Below are positions 44,724 through 53,801 of a stretch of 64,000 bases of DNA, piece by piece. A program made the position numbers and the translations under genes. This DNA comes from Nocardiopsis sp. YSL2. Lineage in GTDB: Bacteria > Actinomycetota > Actinomycetes > Streptosporangiales > Streptosporangiaceae. The first letter of the stretch is position 1; every line of letters starts with the position of its first letter. Location of the stretch: positions 2,108,001 to 2,172,000 of the forward strand of contig NZ_JAMOAO010000001.1 of assembly GCF_030555055.1 (NCBI RefSeq). Reading direction: 5' to 3'. The notes beneath the pieces were generated by a model. The model did no database searches. It was not told the DNA's origin and worked only from the letters and a program-made list of their open reading frames with translations.

Positions 44724-45050
44724 TTGTCCCGTCACACAACCGGTGACCGGTTTGACGATGATGACTATCCCGCCTACACCATGGGCCGCGCCGCGGAGAT
44801 GATCGGCTCCACGCCGGCGTTCCTGCGCGCCCTCGGCGACGCCAAGCTGATCGAGCCACTGCGCTCGGAGGGCGGCCACCGCCGTTTCTCGCGTTACCAG
44901 CTCAGGATCGCCTCCCGTGCCCGCGAACTCGTCGACGAGGGCACCCCGATCGAGGCCGCCTGCAGGATCATCATCCTGGAGGACCAGCTGGAGGAGGCGC
45001 AGCGCATCAACGAGAAGCTGCGGTCGTCCGAACGGCAGGAAAGGGCCTGA
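44724..45050 (+). CDS. MerR-type HTH regulator
   Basis: 108 residues. The winged helix reads PAYTMGRAAEMIGSTPAFLR and EGGHRRFSRYQLRIASRA; a helix with IEAACRIIILEDQLEEAQRIN then ends the protein, with no effector domain. Such short MerR proteins are common in actinobacteria. The TTG start has AGGAGAGAGAAAG upstream by about 14 bases. Its targets are unknown. The terminator at 45091 follows. Confidence 0.82.
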   Translation: MSRHTTGDRFDDDDYPAYTMGRAAEMIGSTPAFLRALGDAKLIEPLRSEGGHRRFSRYQLRIASRARELVDEGTPIEAACRIIILEDQLEEAQRINEKLRSSERQERA

Positions 45051-45090
45051 GCCCCGGCTCGGAGCAGCGATACCCGGGCGCCGACGGGTA

Positions 45091-45123
45091 GGGCCCCGAG
45101 GTCAGCAACGTCCTCAGGGCCCC
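45091..45123 (+). terminator. Hairpin after MerR-like gene
   Basis: GGGCCC arms and GAGG/CCTC inner pairs with one mismatch and a ten-base loop, between the convergent MerR-like and GH74 genes. Confidence 0.6.
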
Positions 45124-45152
45124 GGTCGACCCCTCCGCGGAGGGGTGTCAGG

Positions 45153-47930
45153 TCAGTCGCACGACTGACCGTTCAACGTGAACTCCTCAGGCGTACCCGG
45201 AGTCCCGTCAGTGGCGCCGTTGAAGCCGACCGTCACCGAGTCCCCCGGTTCGATCCGGGCGTTCCACCCGGCGTCGGTGACCGTGACGGTACCCGCCTCC
45301 TGTTCGTGGCTGCCGCCCCACAGGCTCGTGACCTGCTCACCCGCGGTGAAGGACCAGGCCAGTTCCCAGCCGTCCACGGTCTCGGTCCCGGTGTTGGTGA
45401 CCACCACGTCGGCGCCGAATCCGCCCGACCAGGCGCCGCTGACCGTGTACGCGACGTCGCACGCGCCCGGGTCCGGTGAGGGGTCCTCGGAGGGGCTGGG
45501 CGAGGGGTCGGGGTCCTCGGTCGGGCTCGGCGAGGGCGACGGGTCCGGGTCCGGGTTCCCGCCTCCGTCGGCGAGGTCGCCGTAGATGATCCCGCGCCCG
45601 TTGGTCCCGATGTAGACCCGCCCGTAGACGTCCGGGTCGCCCGTGACCACCGAGCCGGTCCAACCCCACTGGTGCTCGTCGTCGTTGATCCGCGTCCAGC
45701 TCTCCCCCGCGTCGTCGGAGCGGAAGATCCCGCGGACGCCGTCGATCCGGGAGCTGGTGTAGACGGCCGGGTAGTCCGCGCCGGGCGCCGGCGCGCCGAA
45801 GCCCACCGCGTCGCCCTCGTCCACGGCCTCGATCCGCTCGAACGTGGCGCCCGCGTCGGTGGACCGCCACATGCCGTACTCACCGTCCTCATCGCCACCC
45901 GCGACCCACACGTCGCCGGTGTGGCCGGGAACGGCGCCGAAACGGATATCGCCCTCGGGCGGCAGGCTCGTGTCGCCGGAGGCGGTGAAGGTCGCGCCGC
46001 CGTCGGTGCTGGTGTAGAAGGTGCCGTCGGCGACCGCGTAGAACACGTCCGGGTCGACCCGGTCGGCTTCCACCCGCGCCCCCGTGGGCACGCCGGAGGA
46101 GGCGGTCCAGGAGGACCCGGTGGTCGTGGACACGTGGACGCCCGCGCCGTCGGCGCTCCACAGGATCGCGGAACCGTCCGCGTTGACCGCGACGGTGCCG
46201 CCGCCGGTGACCCCGCCGGGCTCCTGCCCGCCCCACCAGCTCTGGCCGCCGTCGGTGGACACGCCGATGTGGGAGTTGGCGTCGTCCTCGGCGTTGCCGA
46301 CACGGACGACCGTGTCGGGCGCCAGCTCGGCGAAGTCCACCCCGGTGCCGTTGCCCCAGTAGGGGTCCTGGTGCATCTCGTCCGGGACGGTGCCCAGGTC
46401 CTCGTGGACGAAGCCGCCGATGTCGCCCATCACCGAGACCAGCGGACCGTCGGGCAGGGCGGCGAGGTCGTGGATGGAGGTCTCCTCCAGCCCGTGGACC
46501 TTCACCTCGATGTCGACAGTGGTGTCGCTGTCCCAGTCGGTGAGGTTGTCGCTGCCGTAGATGGTGGCGCCGGTGCCGTACATGAACCGGTCGGAGTCGA
46601 AGGGGTCGATGGCCATGCCCTGGCTCATCCAGCCCAGCTTGGGCTGCGTCTCGGGTGCCTCGCCGGGCCCGCCGAAGTCCAGCCAGGGCGCGGTGGAGAT
46701 GTCCATCTCGTACCGCTTATCGCGTTCGGGGTAGTTGCCCCAGTCCCAGGCCTGCGTCCAGGTCTCGCCGCGGTCGGTGCTGCGGAAGATCTGGTTGTCC
46801 GGCCACCAGGAGATCTGGGAGGTGACCATGAGGGTGTCCGGGTTCTGGCGGTCGATGGTGAGCCCGCCGTAGCCGAAGTAGCTGTCCTCGGAGGTCGAGG
46901 GGACGGGGCTGATGTTGGCCCACTCCTCGGTCCCGGTGTCGAAGCGCCACACGTCGCCGGACTCGCCGTTGTAGGGACCGGGGGTGTCGGTGGTGGCGAG
47001 GTAGAGCTGGCCGCCCTCGTGGTCCAGGACCGCGTGCGCGGGCAGGTGGCCGGTCGGCGCTCCCGCCAGCGGTTCCCAGGTCTGGCCGCCGTCCTGGCTG
47101 CGGTAGACGGGGTCGTCCAGGTCGCCGACGCCGACGTAGACGTCCTGGGTGACCGACCCGTCGGAGCCGGTGCGCCGGTCGAACTCGACCCAGATCACGC
47201 CGGTGATGTCGGTGTGGACGTCCCACTCGTCGTCGGGGTCCTCGACGTAGTCGCCCGGGTTGGGGAACTCCTCGACCTCGGCCCAGGTCTCGCCGAAGTC
47301 GGTACTGCGCCACAGGCCGTGTCCGCCCCGGGCGCCGAAGTAGACGACGCTGTTGTCGTTGGGGTCGACGGCCAGCCGCTCGCCCATGCCGCGCCCGGGC
47401 ATGTTGCCGCCGAGCTTGAAGGGGAGTTCGGTGACCTCCCAGGTCTCGCCGCGGTCGTCGGAGCGCAGGATGGCGCCGTTGTTCGGGTCCCAGTCGTTGG
47501 TGTAGGTCCCGGCGGCGGCGTAGACACGGTCGGGGTCGACGGGGTCGGTGGCCAGGCTGACGATGCCCGTCCACCCCCAGTCGTCCCAGCCGATCCAGTC
47601 CAGCATCGGGTCCCAGCGCTCGGTGGAGGGGTCCCAGCGGTAGGCGCCGCCGATGTCGGTGCGGGCGTAGACGAGGTCCTGCTCGGACTCGTTGAAGATG
47701 ATGTTGGGGACGTATCCGCCGCCGGCGATCTGGACGTTGTCCCAGGTGTAGGCGTCCTCCTGGGCGGCGGCCGGGTCGGGGGCGGAGTGGACGGCGGCGG
47801 TGCCCGTCGCGGTGAGCAGGACCGCGGCGGCGACCGTCACCCAGGTGCGGCCGGAGCGGGCCCGGGTCCGCGGTGGTGCGGCTCGTGCGGGAAGCGGGGG
47901 GTGTGGGGGATGTGCGGGGCGCGGAGACAT
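45153..47930 (-). CDS. Secreted GH74 xyloglucanase with CBM2
   Basis: 925 residues. Endo-acting glucanase for the xyloglucan backbone. A signal peptide (VTVAAAVLLTATGTAAVHSA) precedes two seven-bladed propellers built from repeats such as ILRSDDRGETW, SQDGGQTW and STDGGQSW. The catalytic Asp pair is Asp92 (YARTDIGGAYRW) and about Asp503 (SVMGDIGGFVHED). A PSPSPS linker leads to a C-terminal CBM2 (about 824-925; begins ACDVAYTVSGAWSGGF), which binds cellulose. ATG 47930 follows GGAG at six bases. Operators of both families lie upstream, at 48002 and 48052. Confidence 0.95.
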   Translation of the reverse strand: MSPRPAHPPHPPLPARAAPPRTRARSGRTWVTVAAAVLLTATGTAAVHSAPDPAAAQEDAYTWDNVQIAGGGYVPNIIFNESEQDLVYARTDIGGAYRWDPSTERWDPMLDWIGWDDWGWTGIVSLATDPVDPDRVYAAAGTYTNDWDPNNGAILRSDDRGETWEVTELPFKLGGNMPGRGMGERLAVDPNDNSVVYFGARGGHGLWRSTDFGETWAEVEEFPNPGDYVEDPDDEWDVHTDITGVIWVEFDRRTGSDGSVTQDVYVGVGDLDDPVYRSQDGGQTWEPLAGAPTGHLPAHAVLDHEGGQLYLATTDTPGPYNGESGDVWRFDTGTEEWANISPVPSTSEDSYFGYGGLTIDRQNPDTLMVTSQISWWPDNQIFRSTDRGETWTQAWDWGNYPERDKRYEMDISTAPWLDFGGPGEAPETQPKLGWMSQGMAIDPFDSDRFMYGTGATIYGSDNLTDWDSDTTVDIEVKVHGLEETSIHDLAALPDGPLVSVMGDIGGFVHEDLGTVPDEMHQDPYWGNGTGVDFAELAPDTVVRVGNAEDDANSHIGVSTDGGQSWWGGQEPGGVTGGGTVAVNADGSAILWSADGAGVHVSTTTGSSWTASSGVPTGARVEADRVDPDVFYAVADGTFYTSTDGGATFTASGDTSLPPEGDIRFGAVPGHTGDVWVAGGDEDGEYGMWRSTDAGATFERIEAVDEGDAVGFGAPAPGADYPAVYTSSRIDGVRGIFRSDDAGESWTRINDDEHQWGWTGSVVTGDPDVYGRVYIGTNGRGIIYGDLADGGGNPDPDPSPSPSPTEDPDPSPSPSEDPSPDPGACDVAYTVSGAWSGGFGADVVVTNTGTETVDGWELAWSFTAGEQVTSLWGGSHEQEAGTVTVTDAGWNARIEPGDSVTVGFNGATDGTPGTPEEFTLNGQSCD

Positions 47931-48001
47931 GACGGACTCCAGGGGGTGGGGGGAGACCCGTCTCCGCCGGAAGTCCGACGGAGACGGGCACGAAGTCCCC
48001 A

Positions 48002-48022
48002 TTAGTTTGATAACCCAACTAA
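48002..48022. promoter_or_regulatory. XylR-like operator before GH74 (short spacing)
   Basis: Arms TTAGTT and AACTAA are perfect but are nine bases apart (21 total), not 13 as in the other sites. It lies 72 bases before the GH74 start, on the GH95-GH74 gap. Confidence 0.6.
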
Positions 48023-48037
48023 CGGAGAGCAAGGGGG

Positions 48038-50347
48038 TCAGCCGAGAATTTTCGAAGCGCTTCGACGATCGTGCTCCGAGAAGAGGCGGAAACGGACGGT
48101 GATCCGGCTCCGCGGGCCGGTCCGCACCACGCGGAACGCGCCGCCGGGGAGGCCGATCCGTACGGTCCGGGGTTCGACGGACCGCAGCAGCGCGGTCGCC
48201 TCGCCGCTCCCCCACTCCAGGCGGTCGACGATGACGCCGCCACGCGCCCGCAGGCCCTCGACCCGTCCCGTCGGCCAGACGCGCGGGAGCGCGGGCAGCA
48301 GGTCCACCCGCCCCTCGGTCGACCGGACGAGCATCGCGGCGACGACCGCCGGGAGGCCGCCGCCGATGTCGACGTTGAACAGCGCGCCCCGGTTGTGCGT
48401 GGAGACCAGGGTCGGCCGCCAGTACCGGGTCGCCAGGAGCGCGAGCGTCTCGTGCGCCTCCTCGGCCAGGCCGAGCCGGGCCGCCGCCAGGCCCAGCTGC
48501 ACCAGCCCGAACGCCATCTCGTCGGACTCCTGCCCGCGCCACCAGGAGAGCCGGGACCGGACGGTGCGGACGGCGGCCGCGCGCAGGCGGGGATCGGCGA
48601 AGGCGGGGTCGGGCTCGTACCAGAGCGGGAAGAGGTGGGAGGCGTGGCGGTGGGCGTGCTGGTCGCGCTGGTCCACGGGCCCGGCGGCACTCGCCCACTC
48701 GGCGAGCTCCCCGTCGGCGGAGATCCGGTAACCGGGCACACGGGCGGCCAGGCGCAGCCAGCGGCGCGTGCCGGGCAGCCCCAGTTCGCGGTGGGCGCGC
48801 ACGAGGTTGCGGGTGAGGTCGCGCACGGCGGCGACGTCGAGGGTGGCGTTGACGGCGGCCTGGCCGTCGCCGTCCGCCGGGGTGTTCTCCGGTGAGTAGG
48901 AGGGCACGAAGCCGTCCTCGGTGAGGAAGTCCTCGTGGAACTCCGCGGCCGCGGTGAGGAAGGGCAGCGCCCGGTCGCGCAGGAAGGAGCGGTCGCGCGT
49001 GTGGGCGAAGTGGTCCCAGTACAGCCGCGCCATCCAGGCGGCTCCGGAGGTCCAGCAGGTCAGGCACCACTCGGGGCCGAAGTGGTTGTGCCGGCCGCTG
49101 GTGGAGGCGTGCGGCGGCAGGAGCAGGCCCCGGCACCCGTACAGGCGGCGGGCGTTCTCGGCGAGGTCGGGGACCATACCGTCGAGGAGGTCGAAGAGGC
49201 CGTGCATGAGTTCGGGCGTGCCGGTGGTGTGGAGGGCGGCCACGGCGGAGGGCAGGTTGCCGTCGAAGGTGTAGCCGGAGCGCCAGGGAGGGCCGTACGT
49301 GCCGCTCCAGACCCCCTGGAGGGTGGGCGGCAGGTCGCCGCAGCTGGACACGATCGCGTACCGGCCGGCGTCGACCAGCCGGGCCACCAGCTCGGGTGTC
49401 GCCCCCGCCGACAGGAGTTCCTCCCCCGTCACGTCCGTCTCCGGGCCGCCTCCCTCGGACCCCGGCCCGCCGAGATGGAGGCGGAAGCGGCCCATCAGCT
49501 CGCCGTGGACCTCCCGGTGGCGGGCCAGGTGTTCGTCGAAGTCGGTGGTCGGCGCCTCCGACGGCTCGACCTGCGGCGGGCCGGACTCCCCCGGGGCGCC
49601 GACCCGGACACGGGAGGTGACCAGCAGGCGGGCGACGCCCCGGACCCGCAGGCCACCCGGGACGGCCTCCACCCGGCCGCCCTCCGCGCCGACCTCGCAC
49701 GTCACCGCGTACCCCGGCAGGGTGCCCGGCGGGCGTGCGGGGAATCCGACCCGCACCGACAACCGGTCCGTCCGGATCTCGGAATCGATGGCGACTGGAA
49801 CGGGGGGCTCTTCGTCCAGAAGGGTGAGCCGCAGCAGCCCGTCCAGTCCCCCGGTCCCCGGCCGGGTGAACTCGGCGACCACGGCGTCGGCCGCGCCGGG
49901 GGCGCGCGAGGCGAAGACCCGGTGGACCGTGCCGTCCGGCAGGTGCTCGGTCACCACGCCCGAGTCGGGCGCGCAGCGGCGCGATACCGGCCCGGCCCCG
50001 GGCGCGGTCGGCGCGAAGCCCAGGACGGCGGCGCCCACCAGGGGATCGATCCACCGCGTGTCGGCGTAGCCCGGGTCCTCGGCGGCGGCGAACGCGGTGA
50101 TCCGCTCGGCCGCCGCCCGGGACCGGCCCCGCCGCAGCAGGGAGCGCAGCTCAGGGAGGATCAGCGCGGTCCCGGGGGCGGGCAGGGATGCGCTGACCGG
50201 CAGGAACAGCCGTTCGTGGGCGAGGGTCAGCGCGGTCCGGTCGGCGGTGGCGTGGGCGAGCGCGCCCACCCGGCCGTTGCCGGTGATGAGTGCGTCCTCC
50301 CAGTCACGGACGGGGTGGCGGGTGAGGATGGGCGGGATGTCGGCCAT
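48038..50347 (-). CDS. GH95-like alpha-L-fucosidase
   Basis: 769 residues, cytoplasmic (no signal peptide). Family GH95 start DWEDALITGNGRVGALAH, the catalytic-Glu region SYSPENTP, LPPTLQGVWSG and HRHASHLFPLW. The usual NIN...NYW substrate segment reads FDGNLPSAVAAL, so a change of specificity (for example alpha-L-galactose) is possible. It would remove terminal L-fucose from xyloglucan side chains. Divergent from the GH42 gene; its last codons contain the LacI-type operator of the GH74 gene. Confidence 0.85.
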   Translation of the reverse strand: MADIPPILTRHPVRDWEDALITGNGRVGALAHATADRTALTLAHERLFLPVSASLPAPGTALILPELRSLLRRGRSRAAAERITAFAAAEDPGYADTRWIDPLVGAAVLGFAPTAPGAGPVSRRCAPDSGVVTEHLPDGTVHRVFASRAPGAADAVVAEFTRPGTGGLDGLLRLTLLDEEPPVPVAIDSEIRTDRLSVRVGFPARPPGTLPGYAVTCEVGAEGGRVEAVPGGLRVRGVARLLVTSRVRVGAPGESGPPQVEPSEAPTTDFDEHLARHREVHGELMGRFRLHLGGPGSEGGGPETDVTGEELLSAGATPELVARLVDAGRYAIVSSCGDLPPTLQGVWSGTYGPPWRSGYTFDGNLPSAVAALHTTGTPELMHGLFDLLDGMVPDLAENARRLYGCRGLLLPPHASTSGRHNHFGPEWCLTCWTSGAAWMARLYWDHFAHTRDRSFLRDRALPFLTAAAEFHEDFLTEDGFVPSYSPENTPADGDGQAAVNATLDVAAVRDLTRNLVRAHRELGLPGTRRWLRLAARVPGYRISADGELAEWASAAGPVDQRDQHAHRHASHLFPLWYEPDPAFADPRLRAAAVRTVRSRLSWWRGQESDEMAFGLVQLGLAAARLGLAEEAHETLALLATRYWRPTLVSTHNRGALFNVDIGGGLPAVVAAMLVRSTEGRVDLLPALPRVWPTGRVEGLRARGGVIVDRLEWGSGEATALLRSVEPRTVRIGLPGGAFRVVRTGPRSRITVRFRLFSEHDRRSASKILG
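48052..48065. promoter_or_regulatory. LacI-type operator inside the 3-prime end of GH95
   Basis: TCGAAGCGCTTCGA, a perfect palindrome in the last codons of the GH95 gene, 122 bases upstream of the GH74 start. Overlap with coding sequence is unusual. Confidence 0.8.
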
Positions 50348-50396
50348 CGGGGCTCCAGGGGTGAGGGGTGCCCGTGCGGGCGGTCACTCGCCATAC

Positions 50397-50421
50397 TTAG
50401 TTGTCTTTCACCCCCAATCAA
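50397..50421. promoter_or_regulatory. XylR-type operator between GH95 and GH42
   Basis: 25-base inverted repeat: TTAGTT and AATCAA (two mismatches from AACTAA) at 13-base spacing. It sits in the 84-base divergent gap; its right end abuts the GH42 ribosome site AAGGAG. Confidence 0.65.
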
Positions 50422-50431
50422 GGAGTCCCGC

Positions 50432-52432
50432 ATGTCCGCTCCACTCTGGTTCGGCGGCGACTACAACCCTGAGCAGTGGCCCGAGGCGGTCCAGGTCGAG
50501 GACGTCGAGCTCATGCGCGCGGCCGGGGTCACCCTGGTCACCGTCGGCGTCTTCTCCTGGGCGCTCCTGGAACCGGCGGAGGGCGAGTACCGGTTCGAGT
50601 GGCTCGACCGTGTCCTGGACCGGTTGCACGGCGCCGGGATCGCGGTCGCCCTGGCCACGCCGACCGCCTCGCCCCCGCCGTGGTTCAGCCTCGCCCACCC
50701 CGACGCGATGCCCGTGACCGGCGACGGCACCCGGCTCACGCACGGCAGCCGGGACACCTACGACGTGTGCGCCCCGGCCTACCGGGAGGCGTCGGTGCGC
50801 GTCGCCGGGGCCCTCGCCGACCGCTACGCCCACCACCCGGCGCTGGCCATGTGGCACGTGCACAACGAGTACGGCTCCTGGACGCACTCCGAGCACGCCG
50901 CCCGCGCGTTCCGCGACTGGCTGCGCCGCCGACACGACGACCTGGACACGCTCAACCGCGCGTGGACCACCTCCTTCTGGAGCCAGAACTACACGGCGTG
51001 GGAGCAGGTCCAGCCGCCGCGCGCCACCCAGTACCTGCCCAACCCGGCGCACGTGCTGGACTTTCGGCGGTTCCTGTCGGACGAGATGCTCGACCACTTC
51101 CTGGACCAGGCCGACGTTCTGCGCCGGGCCCGACCGGAGGTGCCGGTGACGACCAACTTCGCCTTCGGCGACTGGGTGCCGGTCGACCCCTGGCGGTGGG
51201 CCGAGCACCTGGACTTCATCGCGGTGGACGACTACCCCGACCGGACGGGGACCGACGGCGCCGAGCAGACCGCGTTCGCGGCGGACCTGGCGCGCTCGTG
51301 GGCCGGCCGCGTGCCCCGTCCGGGGCGCCCGTGGCTGCTGATGGAGCAGGCGGCGGGGGTGGCCTACACAGGGGAGATCACCCGTTCCAAGCCGCCGGGC
51401 GAGATCGCGCGGTACAGCATGACGCACGTCGCGCGCGGCTCCCAGGGCGCGATGTTCTTCCAGTGGAGGGCCTCGCGGGGCGGCTCCGAGCAGTGGCACT
51501 CGGGGATGGTGCCGCACGCCGGACCGGACTCGCGGATCTTCCGGGAGGTGTGCGACCTGGGCGGTGTCCTGGGCCGGATCGCGGAGGCGCGCGAGTCCGA
51601 CGTGGTCGCCGACGCGGCGGTCACGTGGGACCCCGAGTGCTGGTGGGCCCTGGGCAGTCCGTCCCTGCCCGCCCGCACGGACTACCTGGAGGCGGTGCGC
51701 CAGGTGCACCGTGTGCTGTGGCGGTCGGGCCGCACAGTGGACTTCGTCCGCCCCGACCGGCCGCTGCCGCCGGTGCCCCTGCTGGTCGTCCCCGCGCTGT
51801 ACCTGCTGTCCGACGAGGCGGCGCAGCGGCTGGCCGACTTCACCGCGGGCGGCGGCACGCTCGTGGTGACCTACCTCAGCGGGGTGGCCGACCCGGACTC
51901 CACGGTGCGCGTGGGCGGGTACCCGGGCGCGCTGCGCGACCTGCTCGGGGTGCGGGTGGAGGAGTTCTTCCCGCTGTTCCCCGGGGAGACGGCCGCGCTC
52001 GACCTGGGTTCGGTCCGCGAGGAGGTCACGCAGTGGAGCGAGCGCGTCCACCTGGAGGGGGCCGACGCGGTGGCCCGGTACGCGGGCGGGCAGTTGGACG
52101 GCGAACCGGCGGTGACCCGCCACCGGTACGGCGCCGGGGAGGCCTGGTACGTGTCGGCGCGGCTGACCGACCGGGGGCTGGGCAGCCTGATCGCCGAGGC
52201 GGCGGGCACGGGGCCGTTCCCCGAACCGGAGCTGGACGTGGTGCGGCGGGTGGGCGACGGGGGCGTGTGGGTGTTCGTCACCAACCACGGCACGGGCCCG
52301 CGGCGGATCGACCCCGTGCGGCTGGGCCTGGACTCCGACGCCCACGACCTGGTCTCCGGCCGTGCCGCCGACGGGCTGATGGTGCCGGGAGGAGGCTTCG
52401 CCGTACTGCGGGGGCACGCCACCGCCAATTAG
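50432..52432 (+). CDS. GH42 beta-galactosidase
   Basis: 666 residues, no signal peptide. GH42 barrel with the acid/base Glu146 (WHVHNEYG) and the nucleophile Glu305 (LLMEQAAG), then the trimerisation (about 380-600) and C-terminal beta domains. The start GGDYNPEQWP is a strong family mark. It would release beta-linked galactose (or arabinose) from side chains. AAGGAG is upstream of ATG 50432. The stop overlaps the xylA operator at 52429. Confidence 0.93.
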   Translation: MSAPLWFGGDYNPEQWPEAVQVEDVELMRAAGVTLVTVGVFSWALLEPAEGEYRFEWLDRVLDRLHGAGIAVALATPTASPPPWFSLAHPDAMPVTGDGTRLTHGSRDTYDVCAPAYREASVRVAGALADRYAHHPALAMWHVHNEYGSWTHSEHAARAFRDWLRRRHDDLDTLNRAWTTSFWSQNYTAWEQVQPPRATQYLPNPAHVLDFRRFLSDEMLDHFLDQADVLRRARPEVPVTTNFAFGDWVPVDPWRWAEHLDFIAVDDYPDRTGTDGAEQTAFAADLARSWAGRVPRPGRPWLLMEQAAGVAYTGEITRSKPPGEIARYSMTHVARGSQGAMFFQWRASRGGSEQWHSGMVPHAGPDSRIFREVCDLGGVLGRIAEARESDVVADAAVTWDPECWWALGSPSLPARTDYLEAVRQVHRVLWRSGRTVDFVRPDRPLPPVPLLVVPALYLLSDEAAQRLADFTAGGGTLVVTYLSGVADPDSTVRVGGYPGALRDLLGVRVEEFFPLFPGETAALDLGSVREEVTQWSERVHLEGADAVARYAGGQLDGEPAVTRHRYGAGEAWYVSARLTDRGLGSLIAEAAGTGPFPEPELDVVRRVGDGGVWVFVTNHGTGPRRIDPVRLGLDSDAHDLVSGRAADGLMVPGGGFAVLRGHATAN

Positions 52433-52453
52433 TTGTTCCTCTAGACAAACTAA
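52429..52453. promoter_or_regulatory. XylR-type operator before xylA
   Basis: 25-base inverted repeat with perfect arms TTAGTT and AACTAA (outer ACAAACTAA also matches xylO) at 13-base spacing. It overlaps the GH42 stop codon and lies 57 bases before the xylA start. Confidence 0.85.
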
Positions 52454-52509
52454 GCACTCTCTGGGCAGACTGAGCGGGCCGACTGATCTCGCCACTCCTG
52501 GAGACACGC

Positions 52510-53667
52510 ATGAACGACTTCCGCCCGGCGCCCGAGGACAAGTTCACCTTCGGTCTGTGGACCGTGGGCTGGCGCGGGGTCAACACGTTCGGCGACCCGG
52601 TTCGGCCGCCGCTGGACGGCGCCGACGCCGTCCGGCGGCTGGCCGAACTGGGCGCCCACGGGATCACCTTCCACGACGACGACCTCATACCGCCCGGCAG
52701 TTCCGGCGCCGAGCGGGACGCGATCCTCAAGCGCTTCAGGGGCGCACTGGAGGAGACCGGCCTGGCCGTCCCCATGGTCACCACCAACCTCTTCACCCAC
52801 CCGGTGTTCCGGGACGGCGGCTTCACCTCCAACAGCCGCGACGTGCGCCGGTACGCGCTGCGCAAGGTCATCCGCAACATCGACCTCGCGGTGTCCATGG
52901 GCGCCACCACCTACGTGTGCTGGGGCGGCCAGGACGGCGCGGAGACCGAGGCGGGCAAGAACGACGCCGCGGCGCTGGACCGGCTGCGCGAGGCCTTCGA
53001 CCTGCTGTGCGCCTACGTGCGGGAGCAGGGCTACGACCTGCGGTTCGCCATCGAGCCCAAGCCCAACGAGCCGCGCGGCGACGTGCTGCTGCCGACCGTG
53101 GGCCACGCCCTGGCCTTCATCAACGAGCTGGAGCACCCCGAGATGGTCGGGGTCAACCCGGAGGTCGGCCACGAGCAGATGGCCGGGCTCAACTTCGCGC
53201 ACGGCGTCGCCCAGGCGCTGTGGGCGGGCAAGCTCTTCCACATCGACCTCAACGGGCAGCGCGGCGTCAAGTACGACCAGGACCTGCGCTTCGGCGCGGG
53301 GGACGTCAAGGAGGCGTTCTTCCTGGTCGACCTGTTGGAGAACGAGGGCTACGACGGGCCCCGCCACTTCGACTTCAAGCCGCCGCGGACGGAGGACATG
53401 AGCGGCGTGTGGGAGTCGGCGCGGGCGTGCATGCGCAACTACCTCATCCTGCGGGAGAAGGCCCGTGCCTTCCGCGCCGACCCCGAGGTGGCCGCCGCGC
53501 TGGAGGCCGCCCGGGTGCCGGAGCTGTCCCGGCCCACGCTCGCCGAGGGCGAGAGCGTCGCGGACCTGCTGACCGAGGAGATCGACCTGGCGGAGGTCGG
53601 CGAGCGCGGCTACCACTTCGAGAAGCTGGACCAGCTGGCCCTGGAGCACCTCTTCGGCGTCCGGTAG
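52510..53667 (+). CDS. xylA: Xylose isomerase
   Basis: 385 residues, the actinobacterial class I type. Interconverts D-xylose and D-xylulose. The catalytic His55 (TFHDDDL) and Lys184, and the metal ligands Glu182, Glu218, His221, Asp246, Asp256, Asp258 and Asp288, are all present in the expected motifs ([34 protein letters not shown]). No xylulokinase follows; a hairpin ends the transcript. ATG 52510 follows CTGGAGACACGC. Confidence 0.97.
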   Translation: MNDFRPAPEDKFTFGLWTVGWRGVNTFGDPVRPPLDGADAVRRLAELGAHGITFHDDDLIPPGSSGAERDAILKRFRGALEETGLAVPMVTTNLFTHPVFRDGGFTSNSRDVRRYALRKVIRNIDLAVSMGATTYVCWGGQDGAETEAGKNDAAALDRLREAFDLLCAYVREQGYDLRFAIEPKPNEPRGDVLLPTVGHALAFINELEHPEMVGVNPEVGHEQMAGLNFAHGVAQALWAGKLFHIDLNGQRGVKYDQDLRFGAGDVKEAFFLVDLLENEGYDGPRHFDFKPPRTEDMSGVWESARACMRNYLILREKARAFRADPEVAAALEAARVPELSRPTLAEGESVADLLTEEIDLAEVGERGYHFEKLDQLALEHLFGVR

Positions 53668-53754
53668 CCGTTGGGGGCGGTCGTCGGTCGGTGCCGCCCG
53701 TCACCGGCCGACGAGGACGGTCGAGCGCCGCCCGCGCGACCGCGTAACGTGCCC

Positions 53755-53787
53755 GTACCGGCTACGGCGTCCTGCCGTGGCCGGTAC
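53755..53787. terminator. Terminator between xylA and GNAT gene
   Basis: Inverted repeat GTACCGGC/GCCGGTAC, with inner ACGGC/GCCGT pairs after one mismatch and a five-base loop, between convergent genes. Confidence 0.75.
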
Positions 53788-53801
53788 CGGACGGTTCCGC
53801 G

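Noticed and set aside
45153..50054. A 1633-residue open frame spanning GH74 and most of GH95 on the minus strand
   Set aside because: The N-terminal 700 residues are the wrong frame of GH95 (Arg/Pro-rich). The real GH74 gene starts at 47930 with a ribosome site and signal peptide.
48935..50431. Upstream extension of the GH42 frame
   Set aside because: It is antisense to GH95, without family similarity. The true start at 50432 has AAGGAG and the GH42 N-terminus.
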